DNA from: Actinomycetes bacterium
GTDB taxonomy: Bacteria; Actinomycetota; Coriobacteriia; Coriobacteriales; Eggerthellaceae
Direction: 5' to 3'
Length of the DNA: 19,884 bases
NCBI GenBank assembly: GCA_023403475.1
Contig: JAEYEL010000043.1
Location: 1 to 19,884, forward strand
A program made the position numbers and the translations under genes. Positions within the stretch are counted from its first letter, which is position 1, and each line of letters starts with the position of its first letter. Shown piece by piece: positions 1 through 7,453 of the stretch. A model generated the notes under the pieces. That model saw nothing but the letters and a program-made list of their open reading frames with translations. It searched no databases and was not told the origin of the DNA.

Positions 1-807
1 CCGCTCGACGGGAACGGCGATGTGGACTTAGGAGCACTTGGACGGCTGCTCAGCGAGAACCGCGTGGCGCTCGTGGCCATGACGCACGTCTCCAACGTCA
101 CCGGCACGGTGAACCCCGTGGCGCGCATCGCGGGCATGGCGCACGAGCACGGCGCGCTCATGCTGGTGGACGCCGCGCAGAGCATCCGCCACGAGGAAGT
201 GGACGTGCGGGCCATAGGATGCGACTTTCTGGCGTTTTCCGGCCACAAGACGTGCGCGCCCACCGGCATCGGCGTGCTGTACGGGCGCTTCGAGGAGTTC
301 GAGAAGCTTTCCCCCGTGGAATTCGGCGGCGAAATGGTAGATATCGTGACCACCGAGCGCACCACCTTCGAGGCGCTGCCGCTGCGCTTCGAGGCGGGCA
401 CGCCGAACTACGTGGGCGCCCACGCGCTCGGCGCGGCGCTCGATTACCTAGAGGGCTTGGGGCGCAAGGCCGTCCGCTCCTGGGAACACAAGCTTCTAGC
501 CTACGCGGAAGAGCGCCTTTCCGCCGTGGAGGGTCTTAAGATTCTGGGGCATCCGGCCCGTCGCGCCGGATGCCTCTCGTTTACCGTGAAAGACGTGCAC
601 CCCTTCGATTTGGCGGCGCTTCTGGACACGCAGGGCGTTGCGCTTCGCTCGGGCAACCAGTGTGCGCAGCCGCTGCTTCACGAAACCTACGGCATTCAGA
701 ACGTCACGCGCCTCTCGCCGGCGTTCTACAACACCCGCGAAGAGATAGACGCCTGCACAGCGGCGCTCGAGCGGGTTATTCCCCTGCTGCAAGCGGCGGC
801 GCGGTAG
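1..807 (+). CDS. sufS: SufS-type cysteine desulfurase (C-terminal part, cut by window edge)
   Basis: PLP enzyme that removes sulfur from L-cysteine as a persulfide for cytosolic Fe-S cluster assembly. The frame is open from base 1, so the N-terminus is missing; 268 residues are visible, against about 400-420 for the family. The PLP-binding lysine lies in the motif FSGHKTCAPTGIG (Lys codon 247-249), preceded by the cofactor-contacting VDAAQS. The catalytic cysteine lies in RSGNQCAQP (codon 661-663), the SufS-type rather than IscS-type active-site loop. The gene ends at TAG 805-807. SufE follows 35 bases later on the same strand, the usual SufS partner arrangement, so the two are probably co-transcribed. 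Family assignment is firm; the true start lies outside the window. Confidence 0.95.
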   Translation, partial: PLDGNGDVDLGALGRLLSENRVALVAMTHVSNVTGTVNPVARIAGMAHEHGALMLVDAAQSIRHEEVDVRAIGCDFLAFSGHKTCAPTGIGVLYGRFEEFEKLSPVEFGGEMVDIVTTERTTFEALPLRFEAGTPNYVGAHALGAALDYLEGLGRKAVRSWEHKLLAYAEERLSAVEGLKILGHPARRAGCLSFTVKDVHPFDLAALLDTQGVALRSGNQCAQPLLHETYGIQNVTRLSPAFYNTREEIDACTAALERVIPLLQAAAR

Positions 808-842
808 GCGGAAGAGACGAGAGAACGAACGAGGGGAAGCAT

Positions 843-1268
843 ATGGAACCAGCCAAGAAAACCATCGACGAGCTGCAAGACCAGATAGTGGAGGACTTCC
901 AATCGATAGGAGACCCGCTTTCGCAGTACGAGTATCTTTTGGAGTTCGCAGGGACGCTTCCCGAGCTTCCTGCGGAATACAAGGTTGACGAAAACCTGGT
1001 GGAGGGATGCCAGTCGCGGGTGTGGCTGCGCATGGGCGCGGAAGGCGGGCGCCTCTCCCTTGCCGCCGACAGCGACACGCTCATCGTGCGCGGAATTTTG
1101 CACTTGCTCATAAACGTGCTCGGCGACCAACCTTTGGCCGACGTAGCCGCCGCGAACATCTACTTCCTAGAGAAGGCCGACCTTATGATGACCTTCAACG
1201 ACGCCCGCCGCAAAGGCATAGGCTCCACCGTGGCCACCATCAAACGCTTCGCAGCGGAAAACGTGTAG
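843..1268 (+). CDS. sufE: SufE-family sulfur acceptor protein
   Basis: Accepts persulfide sulfur from SufS and passes it on to the Fe-S scaffold in the cytosol. The 141 residues match the family length of about 140. The acceptor cysteine is Cys56 in VEGCQSRVWL, the family signature, and the C-terminal half carries the expected GIGSTVATIKR-type helix. The ATG at 843 was chosen because GAGGGG sits a few bases upstream; the open frame further upstream runs inside sufS and is not real coding sequence. It lies 35 bases downstream of sufS, consistent with one sulfur-mobilising unit. Confidence 0.95.
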   Translation: MEPAKKTIDELQDQIVEDFQSIGDPLSQYEYLLEFAGTLPELPAEYKVDENLVEGCQSRVWLRMGAEGGRLSLAADSDTLIVRGILHLLINVLGDQPLADVAAANIYFLEKADLMMTFNDARRKGIGSTVATIKRFAAENV

Positions 1269-1361
1269 GGAACGGTCGCAGGTGGCGGATGGCAAGCGTG
1301 GCCGCATCGAGGCCGAGAGCCCCCGCTGCCCATTTCCCCACCTCCGTCGCGAGCATGATGG

Positions 1362-1367
1362 TATACT
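1362..1367 (+). promoter_or_regulatory. Candidate -10 element for the AAA-ATPase-like gene
   Basis: TATACT matches the -10 consensus at five of six positions; no convincing -35 is visible. Transcription would start near 1374, giving a leader of about 32 bases to the GTG at 1406. This agrees with the GTG start and argues against the ATG at 1373. Confidence 0.35.
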
Positions 1368-1405
1368 GGCGCATGGAACAGACCGCATGCGATAGGAGGC
1401 TTGCC

Positions 1406-3019
1406 GTGCCGTACGTGAACACCGACGATTCGAAGATCGCCTTCGAGAAACTGCTGAGGTCGCCCTACTTCGTGGACAAGACGGGGCTTATCGGCGCGCT
1501 TGCGCCGCGCATCGACACCGAGCAGTCCTACGTGTGCATAACGCGCCCGCGCCGGTTCGGCAAGACCGTGAACGCCCGCATGCTGGCCTGCTTCCTCTCG
1601 CGGGGGCTTTCTGCCGAGCCGCTGTTCGAAGGGTTGGAGGTCTCGCGCGACGGGGCGGCCATGGCGCATTTGGGGGCGCACGACGTGATCTACATCGACT
1701 TCAGCCGGCTGCCCCAGCGCTGCGAAGGCTACGGGGACTACCTGTCCGCCATAACGGACGGCGTCATAGCCGACCTGCGCGAAGCGTTCCCCGAAGCGAG
1801 CATCCCGGAGGACGAGCGAGACCTGTTCGCCGCGCTCGACACCGCCTTCAGCAAGACAGGCGCCCGGTTCTGCTTCGTCATGGACGAGTGGGACTCCATG
1901 TTCTTCAACGAGCTGTTCACAGAAGGGGACCGACGCGCCTTCCTCATGTTCCTGAAGCAGCTGCTGAAAGGCAGACCCTACGTGGAGTTCGCCTACATGA
2001 CGGGCATTCTGCCAATCGCCAAGCACTCCACGGGATCCGAGCTCAACATGTTCGACGAGTACAGCGCCGTGGACGACCCGCTGTTCGACCGCTTCTTTGG
2101 GTTCACGGAGGACGAGGTGCGGGGGCTGTGCGCGCGCCACGCCGCGAGAGCCTGCGGCGCCCGCGTGGGCTACGAGGGGCTGGCGCGCTGGTACGACGGC
2201 TACATCACCGAAACGGGGCGGCACATGTTCAACCCCCGATCGGTCGCCCTCGCCCTCGAGAGGGATCAGCTGAAATCGTACTGGACGGAATCCGGCCCCT
2301 ACGACGAGATATACTACTACGTGAGAAACGACGTGGACGCCGTGCGCGACGACCTGGTGCGCATGGTGGCGGGCGAGCCCGTGGAGGCCCAGATGAAGAA
2401 CTACGCGGCCTCCGCGATGAGCCTGACGACGCGCGACGAGATATTCTCCGCCATGGCCGTCTACGGCTTCCTCACCTACCACGAAGGGCGCGTGTCCATC
2501 CCCAACCACGAGCTCATGCTCAAGTTCCGGGACGTGCTCGCCAAGGAGGAGATGGGTTACGTGGCCAGGCTCGCCCGCCGCAGCAGGGAGATGCTCGCGG
2601 CGACCCTGCGCGGGGACGCCGAGGCCATGGCGGACGTGATCGCGGCCGCCCACGACCAGGAGGTGCCGCTTCTGCGCTACGCCAACGAGGCCGACCTGGC
2701 GGCGCTCGTGAACCTGGTGTACCTGGCCGCCCGCGACCGCTACCTCGTGCGCCGCGAGGAGCCCGCCGGCAGGGGCGTGGCCGACGTGGCGTTCGTCCCC
2801 GCCGACCCCGCCGACGCGGAGTGCCGCCCCTTCGTCGTGGAGCTCAAGGCGGGCGGCACCGCAGCCGGGGCCGTGGCCCAGATTCGCGAGCGGAACCACC
2901 CCGCCCTGTTCGCCGACGAGCTCACAGGCGAGTCCCGCTATGTCCGCCGCCCCCTGGCCGTGGGCATAGCCTGGGATCCAAAGACCAAGCTCCACGAGTG
3001 CCTGGTGGAGGAACTGTAG
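1406..3019 (+). CDS. AAA-ATPase-like protein with C-terminal PD-(D/E)XK nuclease domain
   Basis: 537 residues in a two-domain architecture (AAA-ATPase_like plus PDDEXK_9) common in anaerobes, often multicopy, and of unknown biological role. The N-terminal YFVDKTGLI (residues 21-29) and the family's Walker A-like RPRRFGKT (47-54) are clear; the Walker B-like FCFVMDEWD is at 156-164. The C-terminal nuclease core shows Asp460 in GVADVAFVP, Glu479 and Lys481 in VVELKAG, and a downstream Gln492, so the catalytic set looks intact. GTG 1406 is preferred because a perfect AGGAGG (1394-1399) lies six bases upstream; ATG 1373 is in frame but lacks a ribosome site. The gene is visibly more GC-rich than the Fic and respiratory genes. 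It stands alone between SUF and Veg, so context does not indicate a function. Confidence 0.85.
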   Translation: MPYVNTDDSKIAFEKLLRSPYFVDKTGLIGALAPRIDTEQSYVCITRPRRFGKTVNARMLACFLSRGLSAEPLFEGLEVSRDGAAMAHLGAHDVIYIDFSRLPQRCEGYGDYLSAITDGVIADLREAFPEASIPEDERDLFAALDTAFSKTGARFCFVMDEWDSMFFNELFTEGDRRAFLMFLKQLLKGRPYVEFAYMTGILPIAKHSTGSELNMFDEYSAVDDPLFDRFFGFTEDEVRGLCARHAARACGARVGYEGLARWYDGYITETGRHMFNPRSVALALERDQLKSYWTESGPYDEIYYYVRNDVDAVRDDLVRMVAGEPVEAQMKNYAASAMSLTTRDEIFSAMAVYGFLTYHEGRVSIPNHELMLKFRDVLAKEEMGYVARLARRSREMLAATLRGDAEAMADVIAAAHDQEVPLLRYANEADLAALVNLVYLAARDRYLVRREEPAGRGVADVAFVPADPADAECRPFVVELKAGGTAAGAVAQIRERNHPALFADELTGESRYVRRPLAVGIAWDPKTKLHECLVEEL

Positions 3020-3153
3020 TGCTGTAGTGCTGCAGTGCGAACCCGAACCTTCAGATTCACAGAGAGCCCGCGCCAGTAAACAGTTTTTCAAATTTCCCCA
3101 AATTGCCGCCCGTAAACAACTCGCATGCAGATTCTGTAAAGGGTTGACTGAGG

Positions 3154-3162
3154 TGATATAAT
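3154..3162 (+). promoter_or_regulatory. Extended -10 promoter for the Veg-family gene
   Basis: TGATATAAT is a perfect extended -10 (TGn plus TATAAT), which can work without a good -35; the bases about 17 upstream (near 3134-3139) are a poor -35. Transcription should begin near 3169, leaving a leader of about 40 bases to ATG 3210 but only about 11 to ATG 3180. Confidence 0.7.
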
Positions 3163-3209
3163 GCTGAGCTGTTATCTATATGCGAAAACACGCGCGAGAA
3201 AGAGCCGGC

Positions 3210-3548
3210 ATGGATTTAGCAAAGCAAGCGGGTATCGTGAACTCCATTCATGATACATTACATGACTTCATTGGTCAACGCCTCAAAGTGCGCGCCAACA
3301 TGGGTCGATCCAAAATCGTCGAAAGCGAGGGCGTGCTCACCCAGGTGCATCCCCAGCTGTTCATCATGGAGCTCGACCGCAAGCGCGGACGCACCGCCCG
3401 CCAGTCGTACCAGTACGTCGACGTGCTCACCGGCATGGTGGAGCTTTCCCAAAACGGCGAGCCGCTGTTCGAACCTTTCGTGATAGATCCCCCCGTCTTC
3501 GAAGCCGAGCCAGTGGAAGAACCGCTCGAAGAGAAAGTTCTGCTGTAA
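3210..3548 (+). CDS. veg: Veg-family protein
   Basis: 112 residues from ATG 3210. The middle (GQRLKVRANMGRSK, then VHPQLFIMELD and SYQYVDVLTG) matches the Veg family: a small basic fold that in Bacillus subtilis stimulates biofilm matrix expression and is strongly expressed in growing cells. Acidic residues dominate the last 20 or so positions, an extension past the usual family end of about 85 residues. An in-frame ATG at 3180 lacks a ribosome site and would leave a very short leader, so 3210, with the purine-rich GAGAAAGAG upstream, is preferred. The extended -10 promoter upstream suggests the gene is monocistronic. The cellular role in this organism is unknown. Confidence 0.85.
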   Translation: MDLAKQAGIVNSIHDTLHDFIGQRLKVRANMGRSKIVESEGVLTQVHPQLFIMELDRKRGRTARQSYQYVDVLTGMVELSQNGEPLFEPFVIDPPVFEAEPVEEPLEEKVLL

Positions 3549-3608
3549 GAGAAAGCGTCGCCAGACATACCCTTTCAAGGACATTATGTGCATTTGAAAA
3601 GCCGGTAT

Positions 3609-3637
3609 TTGACAAATAGGGGCATCACGGGCAAAAT
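3609..3637 (+). promoter_or_regulatory. Promoter of tRNA-Ala
   Basis: Consensus -35 TTGACA (3609-3614), 17-base spacer, then CAAAAT (3632-3637), four of six matches to the -10. Transcription would start about 20 bases before the mature tRNA end at 3665. Confidence 0.65.
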
Positions 3638-3664
3638 GGGTTCTTGCGCAAGAGCGCAGCACGT

Positions 3665-3740
3665 GGGGATGTAGCTCAGCTGGGAGAGCATTACGTTCGC
3701 AACGTAGGGGTCGTGGGTTCGAATCCCATCATCTCCACCA
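3665..3740 (+). tRNA. tRNA-Ala (anticodon CGC)
   Basis: 76 bases folding into a complete cloverleaf: acceptor GGGGATG pairs with CATCTCC; the D stem is GCTC/GAGC; the anticodon loop TTCGCAA gives anticodon CGC, reading GCG; the T arm is GTGGG-TTCGAAT-CCCAT. The encoded 3' end is ACCA. The third acceptor pair is G3-U70, the alanine identity element, which independently confirms the assignment. Confidence 0.97.
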
Positions 3741-3750
3741 CGGAAAGGCA

Positions 3751-3786
3751 AAGGAGACGGCTGGAATCCAACCGTCTCCTTTTTTT
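3751..3786 (+). terminator. Intrinsic terminator after tRNA-Ala
   Basis: Stem GGAGACGG (3753-3760) pairs with CCGTCTCC (3772-3779), with an extra inner TGG/CCA pairing, followed directly by seven T (3780-3786). A strong rho-independent terminator that ends the tRNA transcript. Confidence 0.93.
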
Positions 3787-4003
3787 GGAAGTTGCCAGGT
3801 TCTGGATAATTCTGGACTTATAGGATAGAAAGCGTGGCAAAACTCGATCGCTTGCGCAGGTCAACGATCATTTTCTCAAGTGGGCGAACCCATAGAAACG
3901 GCGAGCGCATGGCTGAAAGATGCCCCCGATGTTTTCGCCAAGCCCCAAGCGAGTTCCATCAAGGGGTCGGATTGTAGGAATTTGGCACAAGCGGAGGAGC
4001 GAC

Positions 4004-4831
4004 ATGAAGGAACTGATTTTCGACTCGTTTCACTTCGAGCCAAACGAAGCTCTCTTGGAAACTCTTGAAAATATGGACGAACAGATGAGAAAACTTTCCG
4101 GCGAGTTCTCCCCTAAAACAGAAGACGAACAGGATGCTTTGGAGAATTACAGGGCGGACTTCCTCATTCGCTTCGTTCACCATTCCTCTGCAATAGAGGG
4201 AAGCACCTTGACGCCAATGGAAACCGCTCTGGTTCTTGAGGGCGAATTCCTCCCCTCGGACGACAAAGAATTGAAAGACCTGTTTGCAGCAAGGGGTTGC
4301 GCGGAGGGCTATGATTACATGCTGCGTAACTTGGAAGAGAGACGAACGTTCGACGAAAGCTTTATCAAAGATATCCATGAGCGTACGGCGCTGGATTGCC
4401 AGCCTCGAACTCGCGGAACCTATCGGACGGTGCCAGTGTACATATCTGGCTCGAACGCCGCTGCCGTATCACCCGAGAAGGCTAGGGAATACATGGCTGA
4501 TTTGATGTTCGCCTTCAACAACTCGACCCAGCATCCCGTCATCAAAACGGCAGCTTTTCATGCCGTCTTCGAAAACATTCACCCCTTCCGCGACGGCAAC
4601 GGACGCACAGGGCGCACCATTCTGAATTACATGCTTCTTAAAGAAGGGTATCCGGCTATTGCGATAAAGAGCAGCGACCGTAGGGCTTATCTTCGGGAGC
4701 TGGAATGCTGGCAAACAAAGGGGGAGTTCGGGGCGTTTACCGAATTGGTAGCAAGAAACGTTTTGAAGGAAGCCGGATCGATGATCGATGCCGCTGCGGA
4801 AACGCGCAAATGCGCGCGCGTTTCCAAGTGA
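4004..4831 (+). CDS. Fic/DOC family enzyme (class II, self-inhibited type)
   Basis: Fic enzymes usually transfer AMP from ATP to a hydroxyl on a target protein; some also remove it. The active-site motif HPFRDGNGRTGR spans residues 193-204, with catalytic His193 and the Gly-Asn-Gly-Arg anion hole intact. SSAIEG at 61-66 is the N-terminal inhibitory helix motif, with Glu65 as the inhibitory residue, which makes this a class II protein. Length is 275 residues. ATG 4004 was chosen because GGAGGAG lies just upstream; the longer open frame starting at 3920 has no ribosome site. No antitoxin partner is encoded beside it, as expected for class II. It sits downstream of a tRNA gene in visibly AT-richer DNA, a common landing place for acquired genes, though no integrase or attachment repeat is seen. 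Confidence 0.93.
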   Translation: MKELIFDSFHFEPNEALLETLENMDEQMRKLSGEFSPKTEDEQDALENYRADFLIRFVHHSSAIEGSTLTPMETALVLEGEFLPSDDKELKDLFAARGCAEGYDYMLRNLEERRTFDESFIKDIHERTALDCQPRTRGTYRTVPVYISGSNAAAVSPEKAREYMADLMFAFNNSTQHPVIKTAAFHAVFENIHPFRDGNGRTGRTILNYMLLKEGYPAIAIKSSDRRAYLRELECWQTKGEFGAFTELVARNVLKEAGSMIDAAAETRKCARVSK

Positions 4832-4973
4832 CGCTCTTTGCCGTCTGCGGGCAGAATTGCACGATGCCGGCAATCGAACATTGAGGTGCCACTACGATCG
4901 GCGGCGAAACCCCACCGCCGAGAACCCCTTCACATGAATCCCCCCTGCTATCTGGCGCTATATTACATCAATT

Positions 4974-5072
4974 GCAAAAGTTGTAGCTGATTTTACCGCT
5001 TTAACCGCAAAAGTTGTAGTGTTTTTTGCCAGATTTCCCGCAAAAGTTGCATGAGTTTATATCCAAAGTGCA
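4974..5072. repeat. Three-copy 33-bp direct repeat
   Basis: GCAAAAGTTGTAG occurs at 4974-4986 and 5007-5019, and as GCAAAAGTTGCAT at 5040-5052, at exact 33-base intervals. The remainder of each unit is T-rich and only loosely conserved. It may be a regulatory array or the decayed end of a mobile element; no transposase is present. Confidence 0.75.
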
Positions 5073-5087
5073 CTTGTCAATCTTCGC

Positions 5088-5119
5088 AGTGCCGGCACCC
5101 AACGGGGGGTGTCGGCACT
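5088..5119 (-). terminator. Hairpin after the respiratory operon (possible terminator)
   Basis: AGTGCCGGCACCC (5088-5100) pairs with GGGTGTCGGCACT (5107-5119) over 13 bases with one G-U-type mismatch and a six-base loop. It lies about 25 bases beyond the nrfD stop on the minus strand. There is no T tract on either side, so it may protect the mRNA end rather than terminate by itself. Confidence 0.5.
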
Positions 5120-5142
5120 TATGGAAGAGAAGGACGTTTCAC

Positions 5143-6105
5143 CTAGCGGAAAAGGCAGGTCGAGCCGCCGAACATCTGAAGCAGATCAAGGCTCGGCAAA
5201 CCCGCATGCTGCCCGCCGCCCAGCACGCAATATCTAAAAGACACGCCGGCCACTACGGCCACCACGCACGCCGCCACGACCACCGGCTTCAGCAAGCTGC
5301 TCTTACCCGCAAAGACAAAGGCAACAACTCCCGCGATAGCAAGCACAACCGCACAAACAGCACAAACCGCAAACGCAGGACTCCCCAAAACCCATTGCGC
5401 GCTCGCTTGGGCGGCAACCCCAGCCGAAAGCATCTCGCTTAGATACAAATAGATGAACAGCGTCGCCGCAAGAGCGCCAACCGTCGTCGCAACCGCAAAG
5501 CCCTTGCACAGCCTCTCTTTACTTAGGCCGTCGTACAGAACGACAAGCAGAACCAGCATCATCGCAGCACCTGCGCTAAGCGACAGGAAAACAAACGAGA
5601 GCGGCAGATTAACCGTATTCCAGAAGGGAATATTCATGCTGCCCTTCAAAAGAAACCCTGTGTAAGTGGTAACGAACAGCCCAAGCGCCAGTCCTATGAT
5701 AGCGCACGCTTTCCGCGCAACAGCCAGCCATCCGCCCGAAAGCGTCCCTTCGTCTGTCGTCTTACCTATACGCGACACGATCCTCTTATCGAAGCTCAAT
5801 GCAAACAGCAAAAAGACCAGCATCGACGCCGCCAAAGACCACGCGCCGCGCGGCATCCAAGATTCAAAGTTCACGAACGAACCAAACATCCACATGGCAC
5901 GCAGCGGCTGCCCAACATCCATGAGCAGGAAGAGCACGCCCACAAGAACCGCTGAGAAGGAAACCCACGCGCCAACGCGAGCGACCTTGGCAAAACTGTC
6001 TTTCGCAAGCAGAAAGCCAATCGCCGTCGCAACGAACAAACATCCTCCGAAACCGCTCATGAACAGGTCGATAACGACTGTCCATCCCCAATCTGACTGT
6101 AGCAT
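5143..6105 (-). CDS. nrfD: NrfD/PsrC-like membrane subunit of a molybdoenzyme complex
   Basis: 320 residues, almost entirely hydrophobic helices (about eight membrane spans by eye), opening with a WGWTVVIDLFMSGFGG-type helix seen in NrfD/PsrC anchors. This subunit binds quinol/quinone in the membrane and exchanges electrons with the ferredoxin-like B subunit. The conserved segment LLMDVGQPLRA after helix 2 supports the family. The start ATG (6103-6105) follows an excellent AAAGGAGG-type site and directly abuts the TAA of the TorD-like gene with no spacer, implying translational coupling. It is the last gene of the operon. Its partners are the upstream B and catalytic subunits; the specific electron acceptor is not deducible. 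Confidence 0.9.
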   Translation of the reverse strand: MLQSDWGWTVVIDLFMSGFGGCLFVATAIGFLLAKDSFAKVARVGAWVSFSAVLVGVLFLLMDVGQPLRAMWMFGSFVNFESWMPRGAWSLAASMLVFLLFALSFDKRIVSRIGKTTDEGTLSGGWLAVARKACAIIGLALGLFVTTYTGFLLKGSMNIPFWNTVNLPLSFVFLSLSAGAAMMLVLLVVLYDGLSKERLCKGFAVATTVGALAATLFIYLYLSEMLSAGVAAQASAQWVLGSPAFAVCAVCAVVLAIAGVVAFVFAGKSSLLKPVVVAACVVAVVAGVSFRYCVLGGGQHAGLPSLDLLQMFGGSTCLFR

Positions 6106-6861
6106 TTATCGCCTCCTTTCCTCTTCGTTGTCAAAGCTCGACTCAATTTGTGCAAAAAACTCCGTTGCAAGCAATGCGAACCCGGAAGTAAACTGGGCCA
6201 AACCACGATAGAAATCGGTTTTCGCCCCCTTGCTCACCCGTTCGCAGAAATCAGGCATCCACGGTTTTAGGAACTCCTCGAAAAACCGCGACGCCTCGGC
6301 ATTGGCCGCGCGAGCCTCACTCGGCGATCCCTCCCTGAAAAGCGCAGCAGCGCGCTTTTCCAGATCAGCCACGAATTGCCATTCATACGCCACATGATCC
6401 GATGGCTCGTGCCCGTCTTCCGGTATAACAAACCCCTCCTGCGCGAAAATGTTCCGAACGCGCATGGCTGTTGGCCCGAACAAAGTCTTCCCCTTGTCGA
6501 GATAGACGGAAGACCACGGAACAGCGAGCAAATTATGGGGACCAACGAACAAATCATGGTAATCGTTGCTCAGTTCCTTGCTCAAATCCCCACTGCGTTC
6601 GTTACCGAAAGCGGCGGCGCAGCAACTCTGCATTGCCCGCATCCCTTGCAAACAGTCGTCGTTGGACAGAACAAGATCATCGTCTGGAAAATCTGTCTCT
6701 ATGCCCAAAAGCCTAGCGGCAACGTCGGCGTCGCATTTGTTCCTGTACAACTCGGCCACTAATTGGCATGCCGCCGAAAAAGTTTCCAGCCGAAGGACAA
6801 CGGCGGCTTCCGCACAGCACTCGAACTCCAAGCAGCAATTGCCTTGCATTTCCTGATTCAT
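6106..6861 (-). CDS. TorD/DmsD-family molybdoenzyme chaperone
   Basis: 251 residues from ATG 6861. Members bind the Tat signal peptide of their molybdoenzyme and hold it in the cytoplasm until the cofactor is loaded. The family signature is visible as NDYHDLFVGPHNLLAVPWSS followed by VYL, and later as SDHVAYEWQFVADL. The N-terminus is unusually cysteine-rich (NCCLEFECC at residues 8-16), which could bind metal; this is only a suggestion. An upstream in-frame GTG at 6903 lacks a ribosome site, whereas AGAAGG precedes ATG 6861. It lies 54 bases after the B subunit and abuts nrfD (TAA followed at once by ATG). It almost certainly serves the catalytic subunit of the same operon. Confidence 0.9.
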   Translation of the reverse strand: MNQEMQGNCCLEFECCAEAAVVLRLETFSAACQLVAELYRNKCDADVAARLLGIETDFPDDDLVLSNDDCLQGMRAMQSCCAAAFGNERSGDLSKELSNDYHDLFVGPHNLLAVPWSSVYLDKGKTLFGPTAMRVRNIFAQEGFVIPEDGHEPSDHVAYEWQFVADLEKRAAALFREGSPSEARAANAEASRFFEEFLKPWMPDFCERVSKGAKTDFYRGLAQFTSGFALLATEFFAQIESSFDNEEERRR

Positions 6862-6915
6862 GTCAGCCTTCTTACCGTAGACTCCACGACAAACACGCGG
6901 CACTCGCCGCTACAG

Positions 6916-7440
6916 CTAGCCAATCGAAACAACGGAAGGATCCGTATCCCCCGCAAACAAATCCGCCTCGCCGTTAGCCATTTCCGACAGCTCGTTGAGA
7001 GGGCCCGCTTTAAGCGCACCGTAAAAGCAGGTGTGAGCACATGCCGGATCAAGACCCATAGCCCGTCTATCGGCGCAAAGGTCGCATTTTACCATTGTCC
7101 CGTCTTCCTCGCGATACTGAGGAACACCGAACGGGCACGCAAAATAGCAATAATGACAGCCAATACATTTGCTTCTATCGGCGATAACTGCGCCATCCTC
7201 TGCATTCTTCGTGATGGCACCCGCAGGACAAACCTTCATGCAAGCCGGATCGGCGCAATGCATGCAGCTCAGCGAGAAACGAGTTACCTTCGTTTCGGGA
7301 AATTCTCCCGATTCGATATACTGAACCCTGCGCAAGCGAGCATCGCCCGGCTCAAGCCCATTGCGGCGCTTACATGCGATCTCGCAAGCTTTGCACCCCG
7401 TGCACTTGCGCTTGTCAACCAAGAAACCCCATTGTGTCAT
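6916..7440 (-). CDS. Four-cluster ferredoxin-like electron transfer subunit (DmsB/NrfC type)
   Basis: 174 residues carrying sixteen cysteines in four [4Fe-4S] ligand groups: Cys13/16/19/23, Cys59/62/67/71, Cys92/95/98/102 and Cys119/122/134/138. This spacing is typical of DmsB/NrfC/PhsB-like B subunits, which pass electrons between the membrane NrfD subunit and the catalytic subunit. It has no Tat or Sec signal of its own, so it would be co-exported with the catalytic subunit. The start ATG 7440 is fixed by AAGGAGG overlapping the stop of the catalytic gene 13 bases upstream, a tight coupling. The longer open frame reaching 7656 overlaps the upstream gene and is rejected. The substrate of the complex is unknown. 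Confidence 0.93.
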   Translation of the reverse strand: MTQWGFLVDKRKCTGCKACEIACKRRNGLEPGDARLRRVQYIESGEFPETKVTRFSLSCMHCADPACMKVCPAGAITKNAEDGAVIADRSKCIGCHYCYFACPFGVPQYREEDGTMVKCDLCADRRAMGLDPACAHTCFYGALKAGPLNELSEMANGEADLFAGDTDPSVVSIG

Positions 7441-7453
7441 GGCAATTACCTCC

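Larger units (their letters stand above)
4832..5142. other. Gene-free interval between Fic and the respiratory operon
   Basis: About 310 bases between two converging genes. Contents: a 7-bp GC hairpin (TCGGCGG 4898-4904 with CCGCCGA 4915-4921) that may help end the Fic transcript, a three-copy 33-bp repeat, a 10-bp palindrome AAGTGCACTT (5066-5075), and a 13-bp hairpin (5088-5119). The short open frames crossing it have no ribosome site or recognisable protein. Confidence 0.7.

Noticed and set aside
1160..3091. A 643-codon open frame on the minus strand opposite the AAA-ATPase-like gene
   Set aside because: Composition is His/Val/Gly-rich without any domain, there is no ribosome site, and it mirrors a GC-rich real gene; a typical high-GC shadow.
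3144..3162. TTGACT (3144-3149) as the -35 partner of TATAAT (3157-3162)
   Set aside because: The gap is only seven bases; the TGn extension explains promoter strength better.
3665..3740. An attachment site from an element inserted in tRNA-Ala
   Set aside because: The tRNA 3' end is not repeated elsewhere in the window and no integrase is seen.
3787..4003. A decayed gene between the tRNA terminator and fic, including a minus-strand piece reading PLEKMIVDLRKRSSF and a direct repeat TTCTGGA at 3800 and 3810
   Set aside because: No start signal, no frame longer than about 60 codons, and the short match to regulator-like EKxxVDL motifs is too weak to name.
4974..5072. A CRISPR array
   Set aside because: Only a 10-13 base core is conserved, units are adjacent with no unique spacers, and no cas genes are present.
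5026..5442. Plus-strand frames opposite the NrfD gene (5026-5442 and 5666-6211)
   Set aside because: Antisense to a clear membrane protein, no ribosome sites, and no recognisable product.
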